From positions 2,429 to 7,545 of the forward strand of contig PFTO01000131.1 in NCBI GenBank assembly GCA_002789615.1: a stretch of 5,117 nt of DNA. Reading direction: 5' to 3'. The position numbers and the translations under genes were made by a program. The stretch comes from Acidobacteria bacterium CG_4_9_14_3_um_filter_49_7 (GTDB lineage Bacteria > Acidobacteriota > Holophagae > Thermotomaculales > Thermotomaculaceae). The notes below the pieces were generated by a model, which saw only the letters and a program-made list of their open reading frames with translations, ran no database searches and was not told where the DNA came from. Shown in pieces: positions 1-4,988 of this stretch. Positions within the stretch are counted from its first letter, which is position 1, and the number at the start of each line of letters is the position of its first letter.

Positions 1-779
1 TCCCCATGGATCGCATCGCAGTCACCCTTGGAGATACCGGCACCTGCCCCTATTGCGGGGGAAGCGGAGGCAGCACGACAGCCGCCTCCGTCACACCCGC
101 GGTTCGGGATGCAGCTGAGCGAATGCTGACAAAACTTCGCTCTGCCGCATCTGCCATTCTTGAGGTGAGCGAAACCGATCTCAACTATGGAAAAGGCACC
201 TTTACTGTCAAAACGGATGGTCAAAGTAAGGCCGATATCGGTACAATTATGCAAAAAATGAGGGAACAGGTTCTGGTCACCACAGGCGCCCGGAACGCCA
301 ATCCGGAAGGCTTTGCCATCAACACGTTCGGTGCTCAGTTTGCGGACGTGGAAGTGGACACATACACCGGCAGCATACGGGTGAAACGCGTTGTAGCGGC
401 CCATGACATCGGCCGGGTTCTCAATCGCAAGCTCCTTGAAAACCAATTCCACGGCGGCATTATTCAGGGTCTGGGTTTCGCCCTGATGGAGAGCCGGGTA
501 ATCGACCCCAATACTGGAAAGGTACTAAACACCGATTTCCACGATTACAAGGTCCCGACCATGATGAACATACCGGAAATCAAGGTTATCATCGTCAGTG
601 AAGGGGATACCCGAATCAGCGCAGTCGGTGCAAAAGGTATCGGAGAACCGGCCATGATACCCACTGCAGCTGCCATTGCCAACGCCGTTTACAACGCCAT
701 CGGGGTTCGGCTTCACAGCCTGCCCATGACACCGGACAAAGTCTTGAATGCACTGGAAGCAGCCGGGAGGAAATCATGA
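1..779 (+). CDS. Xanthine dehydrogenase-family molybdopterin-binding subunit, C-terminal part (5' end outside window)
   Basis: This is the C-terminal portion of the large catalytic subunit of a molybdenum hydroxylase, which hydroxylates purines, aldehydes or other N-heterocycles using water. The frame is open to the left edge, so the ATG at 6 is internal and about 258 residues are visible. Counting from that ATG, residues 19-28 carry a GSGGS-TAAS stretch typical of the molybdopterin-contacting region, and residues 150-160 carry GGIIQGLGFAL. Residues 208-215 read GAKGIGEP, whose Glu214 (codon 645-647) matches the conserved active-site base of the xanthine oxidase family. The family's C-terminal region follows (NAVYNAIGVR, then a short LPMTPDKVL-type tail). 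The stop overlaps the start of the FAD subunit gene (ATGA), so the two are translationally coupled. No [2Fe-2S] subunit is seen; it may lie upstream. The substrate cannot be fixed from this part. A CPYC motif just before GSGGS is unusual. The family is certain; purine as substrate is inferred from the neighbours. Confidence 0.93.
   Translation, partial: PMDRIAVTLGDTGTCPYCGGSGGSTTAASVTPAVRDAAERMLTKLRSAASAILEVSETDLNYGKGTFTVKTDGQSKADIGTIMQKMREQVLVTTGARNANPEGFAINTFGAQFADVEVDTYTGSIRVKRVVAAHDIGRVLNRKLLENQFHGGIIQGLGFALMESRVIDPNTGKVLNTDFHDYKVPTMMNIPEIKVIIVSEGDTRISAVGAKGIGEPAMIPTAAAIANAVYNAIGVRLHSLPMTPDKVLNALEAAGRKS
765..770 (+). promoter_or_regulatory. Ribosome binding site of the FAD subunit gene
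   Basis: GGGAGG lies inside the last codons of the molybdopterin subunit gene, 5 nt before the ATG at 776. It supports that start and reinitiation across the ATGA overlap. Confidence 0.85.
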
Positions 780-1744
780 AGAGCTTTGAGTACCAACAAC
801 CTGCGTCCGTTGAAAAAGCATTGGAATTTGCCGCTGAAGGCAGCAGGATCAAAGCCGGGGGAACCGACCTCCTGGGTTTGATGAAGAATGAAATTGAATC
901 ACCCGGAACCATTGTCAATCTCAGTGGCATAGAAGAATTAAAACGAATTGAAGAAAGACCCAATCGAGGGTTTTCCATCGGCGCACTGGCATCCCTTGCG
1001 GATGTGACCGCCCATTCCGGAATCCGGAAACGGTTTCCTCTACTTGCCCAGGCAGCCGGTTCTGCAGCTTCGCCCCAGATTCGAAACGTGGGAACCATGG
1101 GGGGGAATCTCTGCCAGCGACCTCGTTGCTGGTACTTCCGCGGCGATTTCGACTGTCTCAGGAAGGGCGGCGACACCTGCTTTGCCGTTGACGGGAAGAA
1201 TAAATTTCACTGCGTTGTGGGAGGCAGCCCCTGCTACATTGTCCATCCATCCGATACCGCTGTGGCACTCCTTGCCCTCAACGCAACCCTTCTGATACGA
1301 GACAGCAAGGGCCAGCGTCCGGTTCCGATCAGTCAGTTCTTTGTTTTACCTGAAAAGGACGTGACCCGGGAAACGATTTTGAAACAGGGCGAAATTCTGA
1401 CCGCCATTCAGGTCCCCGGACCGCCTCCCGGCAACCGTTCCGTTTTCCTGAAAACTTCAGAAAGAGGTGTTTTCGATTTCGCAACCCTCAGTGTTGCCAT
1501 TCAGGCGGATGTTCGCGGAAATGTGTTCCATTCTGCGCGAGTGGTCCTTGGGGGAGTCGCGCCAATCCCATGGTTTGAAAAGAACGTATCTGAAGCATTA
1601 AATGGGATTGCTCTCTCAAACGAAACCGCCATAAGGAAGGCCTCTGACCAAGCGCTCAAGGATGCGGAGCCGCTGGAAGAAAATGGATTCAAAATCAAAC
1701 TGGCCCGTAATCTCGTGTATCAGGCGATCATGAAGCTTTTGTGA
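776..1744 (+). CDS. FAD-binding subunit of the molybdenum hydroxylase, with a probable extra [4Fe-4S] cluster
   Basis: This 322-residue protein belongs to the CoxM/PaoB/HcrB family of flavin subunits, which pass electrons from the Fe-S subunit of a molybdenum hydroxylase to FAD and on to an acceptor. Residues 26-37 (KAGGTDLLGLMK) and 102-112 (IRNVGTMGGNL) are the two FAD pyrophosphate-binding stretches. A cysteine-rich insert follows, with Cys113, Cys118, Cys127 and Cys135 and further cysteines at 146 and 153. It contains QRPRCWYFR and GGDTCFA and ends in CYIVHPSDTAVALLAL. Members with this insert (PaoB, the 4-hydroxybenzoyl-CoA reductase beta subunit) hold an additional [4Fe-4S] cluster. The C-terminal CO dehydrogenase flavoprotein domain spans roughly 215-322. 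The start is fixed by the GGGAGG site and the ATGA overlap with the upstream subunit. A hairpin terminator follows the stop, so this is the last gene of its operon. The family call is firm; the cluster is inferred from the cysteine pattern. Confidence 0.94.
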   Translation: MKSFEYQQPASVEKALEFAAEGSRIKAGGTDLLGLMKNEIESPGTIVNLSGIEELKRIEERPNRGFSIGALASLADVTAHSGIRKRFPLLAQAAGSAASPQIRNVGTMGGNLCQRPRCWYFRGDFDCLRKGGDTCFAVDGKNKFHCVVGGSPCYIVHPSDTAVALLALNATLLIRDSKGQRPVPISQFFVLPEKDVTRETILKQGEILTAIQVPGPPPGNRSVFLKTSERGVFDFATLSVAIQADVRGNVFHSARVVLGGVAPIPWFEKNVSEALNGIALSNETAIRKASDQALKDAEPLEENGFKIKLARNLVYQAIMKLL

Positions 1745-1760
1745 TGGGTGATGGGTGATG
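1741..1760 (+). repeat. Tandem GTGATGG heptamer (about 2.9 copies)
   Basis: GTGATGG occurs at 1741-1747 and 1748-1754, with a six-base third copy at 1755-1760. The array starts inside the last codons of the FAD subunit gene, and the TGA stop (1742-1744) is part of the first copy. Similar G/T-rich units occur again just after the carbamoyltransferase gene. Confidence 0.8.
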
Positions 1761-1766
1761 AAAGGA

Positions 1767-1795
1767 CAGGGAAATTGCCAAGTCCCTGATTTTTT
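1767..1795 (+). terminator. Rho-independent terminator of the hydroxylase operon
   Basis: CAGGGA (1767-1772) pairs with TCCCTG (1783-1788) around a 10-nt loop, directly followed by a run of six T residues (1790-1795). It lies 23 nt after the FAD subunit stop and before the promoter of the regulator gene. It therefore separates the two transcription units. The stem is short (6 bp), so some read-through is possible. Confidence 0.7.
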
Positions 1796-1824
1796 CAGCG
1801 ATCTTTTCGCAAAAAACCATTGAC

Positions 1825-1845
1825 TGTATTTTGTATTTTGTATAC
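1825..1845 (+). repeat. Three period-7 TGTAT units in the promoter spacer
   Basis: TGTATTT (1825-1831), TGTATTT (1832-1838) and TGTATAC (1839-1845) follow each other without gaps. The third unit forms the left side of the palindrome over the -10 element. The first two could act as extra half-sites for the regulator, or be simple AT-rich spacer sequence. Confidence 0.55.
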
Positions 1846-1847
1846 AA
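1838..1847 (+). promoter_or_regulatory. Candidate GntR-family operator TTGTATACAA
   Basis: This is a perfect 10-bp palindrome covering the -10 element of the promoter just upstream of a GntR/FCD regulator gene. FCD-subfamily GntR proteins bind short palindromes, some of which have a GTATAC-type centre. The position suggests autorepression by blocking RNA polymerase. The assignment is inferred from sequence and position only. Confidence 0.6.
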
Positions 1848-1855
1848 TCTGACCC

Positions 1856-2497
1856 ATGAAAGAGAACCTAAGACCGGAACCCTTACGACAAATTGTTTAT
1901 AAAGATCTGCTGAATCGAATTGTAACCGGCATTCTCGAACCCGGAGTGCCGGTTCGGGATACGGATATCTCTGAAGATATGGGCGTCAGCCGCACACCGG
2001 TACGGGAAGCCCTTCTGCGCCTGTCCCGTCAAGGCCTGCTGGTGAATTTACACCATCGGGGTTTTGTCGTAAGTGAGATGACGGCCGAAGTTGTGGGGGA
2101 AACCTACCCCATCGTATGGGCACTGGAATGCCTTGCCTTGCGGCAATCTCCTGCTTTGACCGGCACGATTCTGGGAAAACTCCAGCGGATAAACCAATCC
2201 CTTGAAAAAAGTGCCGATAAGGTGGAAAAGCGCATTTCTTTAGACGAGCAGTGGCATAAAACACTGCTTTCTCAGTACGAAAATCAACGGCTGAAGGACG
2301 CAATCGCAGAACTGAAGGTGATTGTGCGGCGATATGAATTCGCGTACATGCAGGATGCTGAGCTTGTTTCCCATTCCGTGACCGACCACAGGCACCTCCT
2401 CGATACAATTGAAAAGACGGGAAAACAGGACGCCATACCCCTGCTGGAAGAGCACTGGCGCTATTCAATGGAAAATCTTTTTAAACGGATAAAATAG
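1856..2497 (+). CDS. GntR-family transcriptional regulator, FCD (FadR C-terminal-like) subfamily
   Basis: This 213-residue protein is a likely local repressor that senses a pathway metabolite. Residues 8-75 form a GntR winged helix-turn-helix, from PLRQIVYKDLLNRIVTG through the recognition helix region MGVSRTPVREALLRL (42-56) to the wing LHHRGFVV (65-72). Residues 80-205 form an all-helical FCD ligand domain. Asp130 and His134 (DEQWH), His178 in the DHRHLLDTI segment and His200 (EEHW) match the usual metal/ligand pocket pattern of this domain. The ATG at 1856 is the only start that keeps the first DNA-binding helix. No Shine-Dalgarno sequence precedes it, and the promoter geometry suggests a leaderless mRNA. 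It is the first gene of an operon with the ygeY-like and ygeW-like genes, and a palindrome over its promoter suggests autoregulation. Whether it also controls the upstream hydroxylase operon cannot be seen. The effector is unknown. Confidence 0.93.
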   Translation: MKENLRPEPLRQIVYKDLLNRIVTGILEPGVPVRDTDISEDMGVSRTPVREALLRLSRQGLLVNLHHRGFVVSEMTAEVVGETYPIVWALECLALRQSPALTGTILGKLQRINQSLEKSADKVEKRISLDEQWHKTLLSQYENQRLKDAIAELKVIVRRYEFAYMQDAELVSHSVTDHRHLLDTIEKTGKQDAIPLLEEHWRYSMENLFKRIK

Positions 2498-2515
2498 GAA
2501 GATATACAGATTATT

Positions 2516-2520
2516 GGAGG
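2516..2520 (+). promoter_or_regulatory. Ribosome binding site deciding the ygeY start
   Basis: GGAGG lies 5 nt before the ATG at 2526. An in-frame TTG at 2514 would give four more residues but overlaps this site, so the ATG at 2526 is the better start. Confidence 0.85.
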
Positions 2521-2525
2521 TAGTG

Positions 2526-3722
2526 ATGAGTAAAATTGCCGAGATTCTGGAGAAAGCGGAAATCTACCGGGACAAGACAGCCCGGAACCTGTCCGAAATG
2601 GTAAAAATTCCGTCCCTGAGCTGCGGAGAAGAGTTGGTGATTCAGGAAATTGCCCGTCAATGCCGGGAAGCTGGTTTTGACGAGGTTCGGGTGGACGGAC
2701 TGGGCAACCTCATCGGCCGGGTCGGCTACGGCCCCAGAGTTCTCGCCATTGACGCTCATATTGACACGGTGGATGTGGGTGAACGGTCATTGTGGGATTT
2801 TGATCCCTTTTCCGGTGAAATCAGGGACGGCTTTGTACTGGGCCGGGGAACCGCGGATCAGGAAGGTGGCGCCGCTGCCATGATCACAGCGGGACGAATT
2901 CTGAAGGAGCTCGACTACGACGGGGAATATTCCGTTTACTTCACCTTCACCGTCATGGAAGAAGACTGCGATGGTATGTGCTGGAACTACTTGATTGAAA
3001 AAGAAAAACTGGTACCGGATTTCGCCGTTTCCACCGAACCCACCAATTTGAACATCTATCGGGGCCACAGAGGCAGAATGGAGTTCGAAATCCAATTTCA
3101 CGGTGTTTCCTGTCATGGTTCAGAGCCGGAACGGGGGGACAATGCCATCTACAAAGCATCCCGTTTCGCGCTGGAAGTGGAAAATCTCCACAAGCGTCTG
3201 AAATCCGACGATTTTCTGGGGAAAGGCAGTATCACAGCTTCCCTTTGTGAGTCTTCCTCCCCTTCGCTTTGCTCAGTATCTGACTACTGCCGCCTCTACC
3301 TGGACCGCAGGCTGACATGGGGCGAAACAAAAGAAACCGCCACGGCGGAACTGGCAGAATTTCTTCCTGAGGGCGCAAAGATCACCATTCCCGTTTATGA
3401 CTGCCCCAGCTACAAGGGCACCGTTTTCACCCAGGAAAAATACTTCCCCACATGGAAAATTCCCGAGGATCATCCGCTGGTTCAGGCAGGCGTTGCCGGG
3501 TATCGAAATCTATTTGGAGCAGAACCGAAAATTGACAAATGGACATTTTCCACCAATGGCGTGGCAATCTGTGGTAAACATGGAATACCTGTCATTGGTT
3601 TTGGCCCCGGCAACGAAGTTCTCGCCCACGCGCCCAATGAGAAAACCCCGGTGGTCCATCTGGAAAAAGCTTCCGCGTTCTACGCGGCACTTCCCTATAT
3701 GCTGGAAAAAGGAGGAAAATAA
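2526..3722 (+). CDS. ygeY: YgeY-type M20 family metallohydrolase
   Basis: This 398-residue enzyme belongs to the M20 peptidase/deacylase family (ArgE, DapE, carboxypeptidase G2), closest in motifs to YgeY. Such enzymes use two metal ions to cleave an amide bond; YgeY is placed in anaerobic uric acid breakdown, acting on a ureido or amino acid intermediate. Numbered from the ATG at 2526, the metal ligands are visible: His78 in AHIDTV, Asp111 in GTADQEGG, Glu145/Glu146 (catalytic base and ligand) in VMEED, Glu171 in STEPT and His368 in AHAPNE. The dimerisation (lid) domain starts near GRMEFEIQFHGVSCHGS, and the motif SCHGSEPERGDNAIYK is typical of YgeY. All catalytic residues are present and there is no signal peptide, so it should be an active cytoplasmic enzyme. 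The gene sits 28 nt after the regulator gene and overlaps the next gene by 1 nt. Databases often label this family 'selenium metabolism hydrolase'; nothing here shows a direct link to selenium. The substrate is not proven. Confidence 0.9.
   Translation: MSKIAEILEKAEIYRDKTARNLSEMVKIPSLSCGEELVIQEIARQCREAGFDEVRVDGLGNLIGRVGYGPRVLAIDAHIDTVDVGERSLWDFDPFSGEIRDGFVLGRGTADQEGGAAAMITAGRILKELDYDGEYSVYFTFTVMEEDCDGMCWNYLIEKEKLVPDFAVSTEPTNLNIYRGHRGRMEFEIQFHGVSCHGSEPERGDNAIYKASRFALEVENLHKRLKSDDFLGKGSITASLCESSSPSLCSVSDYCRLYLDRRLTWGETKETATAELAEFLPEGAKITIPVYDCPSYKGTVFTQEKYFPTWKIPEDHPLVQAGVAGYRNLFGAEPKIDKWTFSTNGVAICGKHGIPVIGFGPGNEVLAHAPNEKTPVVHLEKASAFYAALPYMLEKGGK
3710..3715 (+). promoter_or_regulatory. Ribosome binding site of the carbamoyltransferase gene
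   Basis: AGGAGG lies within the final codons of ygeY, 6 nt before the ATG at 3722. The TAATG arrangement (stop and start sharing one A) indicates translational coupling. Confidence 0.85.
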
Positions 3723-4732
3723 TGAGCACACTCTTTCGAGGAAAACACCTGATCACATTCGACAACTGGACCCGACAGGAAATTAATACTGTACTGGACG
3801 CATCCACAGATCTGAAACGCCGTTATGCGCTTCGGGAGAGGACAATTCTGCTCCCGGAACGGACACTGTTCATGATTTTCTTTGAACAGTCCACCCGAAC
3901 CCGCAACTCCATGGAAGCGGCCATGACCCAGCTTGGCGGGCACGCCCACGACCTCACTGTGGACAAGATGCAGATTTCCCACGGCGAATCCCCCAGAGAC
4001 ACCGCTAAAGTACTGTCAAGGATGGGAGACGGCATTGCTATTCGCAACTGCTTCCACGGAATTGGAAACGATTATATCTCCGAAATCGCCCGGGAATCCG
4101 ATATTCCGGTCATTTCCATGCAGGATGACATCTACCATCCCCTTCAGGCTATCGCCGATTTGATGACGATTCAGGAATACTTCGGTAAAGAACTGAAAGA
4201 TATCAAAATCGCAGTAACCTGGGCCTATGCTACTTCCCACGCCAAACCCCTGTCCGTGCCTCAATCACAGGCCCTTCTCTTTCCCCGTTTCGGTATGAAT
4301 GTTGTGGTAGCACACCCGGAAGAATTCCCCCTTCAAAAAGACATCGTGGAAAAGGCAAAGAAGAATGCGGTAGAAGGCGGCGGTAAATTTACGATCGTCC
4401 ACGATATGGACGAAGCGGTTCGGGACGCCGATATTGTCGTTCCCAAAAACTGGGGAGGATTCGGCTATTTTGACCACTATGTGGATGACGACGAGCACCA
4501 TCGGATGATGAAAGAAAACCTCGAAAAACATAAAGACTGGATCTACGACGAACGACGCCTGGCATTGTCCAGGCCGGACATGAAGCTGATGCATGCGATG
4601 CCGGCTGACCGGAACAAGGAAGTAACGGACGCGGTGCTGGACAGCGACCATTCCATCATCTACGACGAAGCGGAGAACCGACTCCACACATCCCGGGCGC
4701 TGCTGGCGTTGACGATGGGAGGGAGAGCCTGA
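3722..4732 (+). CDS. ygeW: YgeW-like (knotted) carbamoyltransferase
   Basis: This 336-residue protein of the aspartate/ornithine carbamoyltransferase superfamily moves a carbamoyl group between phosphate and an amino group. The carbamoyl-phosphate site is present: STRTR at 57-61, Arg108 in IAIRN and HPLQ at 139-142. The middle of the protein is YgeW-like. TWAYATSHAKPLSVPQ (166-181) and the RFGMNVVVAHPE region (189-200) closely resemble E. coli YgeW, and VVPKNWGGFGYF (239-250) stands where ornithine carbamoyltransferases have the SMG ornithine loop. The C terminus instead resembles ornithine carbamoyltransferase (EVTDAVLDS...YDEAENRLH, 300-322), but the usual HCLP motif reads HAMP (291-294), without the cysteine. 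It is shorter than E. coli YgeW (about 396 residues). In purine breakdown, YgeW is thought to release carbamoyl phosphate from a ureido intermediate. Ornithine as substrate looks unlikely. It is the last tightly coupled gene of the GntR-ygeY operon. Confidence 0.85.
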   Translation: MSTLFRGKHLITFDNWTRQEINTVLDASTDLKRRYALRERTILLPERTLFMIFFEQSTRTRNSMEAAMTQLGGHAHDLTVDKMQISHGESPRDTAKVLSRMGDGIAIRNCFHGIGNDYISEIARESDIPVISMQDDIYHPLQAIADLMTIQEYFGKELKDIKIAVTWAYATSHAKPLSVPQSQALLFPRFGMNVVVAHPEEFPLQKDIVEKAKKNAVEGGGKFTIVHDMDEAVRDADIVVPKNWGGFGYFDHYVDDDEHHRMMKENLEKHKDWIYDERRLALSRPDMKLMHAMPADRNKEVTDAVLDSDHSIIYDEAENRLHTSRALLALTMGGRA

Positions 4733-4753
4733 TCGGACGCGCTTCGCGTCCGA
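4733..4753 (+). repeat. Perfect 9-bp inverted repeat directly after the carbamoyltransferase stop
   Basis: TCGGACGCG (4733-4741) and CGCGTCCGA (4745-4753) flank the triplet CTT, giving a very stable GC-rich hairpin whose first base follows the TGA. No T-run follows, so it is not a standard intrinsic terminator. It could protect the mRNA 3' end, attenuate transcription, or be a REP-like palindrome. Confidence 0.7.
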
Positions 4754-4785
4754 GTGGATGGTGAATGGCGGATAGTGGATGGTGA
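4754..4785 (+). repeat. Direct repeat GTGGATGGTGA, two copies
   Basis: GTGGATGGTGA occurs exactly at 4754-4764 and 4775-4785, separated by ATGGCGGATA, which is itself similar. On the other strand it reads as TCACCATCCAC units. It resembles the GTGATGG array at 1741-1760 and again sits just after a gene end, here directly next to the hairpin. Confidence 0.7.
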
Positions 4786-4911
4786 CAAGAGGATGCAAGA
4801 GACGGGAAAACGGGGACTGGCAACTTCACAGGTGCCTGTACCCGCTTTTCCAAAGGTGATGGGGAGATTGGGAATGACTAAGATAGAAGAAAGGCCCTTT
4901 ACCTTTTCGGT

Positions 4912-4950
4912 CAGAACACAGAACACATGCGCCGCAGGTGCACAGAACAC
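4912..4950 (+). repeat. Three CAGAACAC copies upstream of the zinc-ribbon gene
   Basis: CAGAACAC is found at 4912-4919, 4919-4926 and 4943-4950. The longer form CACAGAACAC is exact at 4917-4926 and 4941-4950, 24 nt apart. The last copy lies 38 nt before the ATG at 4989. It could be a regulator binding array, but no known factor is recognised and chance is possible. Confidence 0.5.
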
Positions 4951-4977
4951 TTCCCGCCCCACACGGAATACGCCATT

Positions 4978-4981
4978 GGAG
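4978..4981 (+). promoter_or_regulatory. Ribosome binding site of the zinc-ribbon gene
   Basis: GGAG lies 7 nt before the ATG at 4989, supporting this start for the partial gene at the right edge. Confidence 0.65.
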
Positions 4982-4988
4982 ATGCACC

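Larger units (their letters stand above)
1820..1848 (+). promoter_or_regulatory. Sigma70-type promoter of the GntR-ygeY-ygeW operon
   Basis: A -35 element TTGACT (1820-1825) and a -10 element TACAAT (1843-1848) are separated by 17 nt, close to the ideal. The -10 element ends only 7 nt before the ATG at 1856, so transcription should start at or next to the start codon. The -10 overlaps a palindromic operator candidate. No other promoter of this quality was seen in the window. Confidence 0.75.
4733..4988. other. Intergenic region with short repeats, no convincing gene
   Basis: These 256 nt between the carbamoyltransferase and zinc-ribbon genes hold a hairpin, two G/T-rich repeats and three CAGAACAC copies. 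No clear sigma70 promoter or T-tailed terminator was found. An open frame from 4754 runs through the repeats and past the next start, but shows no family motifs. Confidence 0.6.

Noticed and set aside
616..1176. Long - strand open frame of 186 codons
   Set aside because: It is antisense to both hydroxylase subunit genes, whose conserved motifs fully explain the region.
1986..2468. - strand open frame of 160 codons
   Set aside because: It is antisense to the GntR gene, with low-complexity content and no motif.
2514..2525. TTG start for ygeY at 2514
   Set aside because: It overlaps the GGAGG ribosome binding site; the ATG at 2526 has ideal spacing.
4733..4753. Hairpin after the carbamoyltransferase gene as an intrinsic terminator
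   Set aside because: The stem is strong but no T-run follows, so it is recorded as an inverted repeat only.
4265..4798. Long - strand open frame of 177 codons
   Set aside because: It lies almost wholly antisense to the carbamoyltransferase gene, and its first residues are translated repeat sequence; no family features.
4888..4901. AAAGGCCCTTT as a possible terminator stem or operator
   Set aside because: It is an almost perfect palindrome but has only one base between the arms, so it cannot form a hairpin, and nothing else supports a site.
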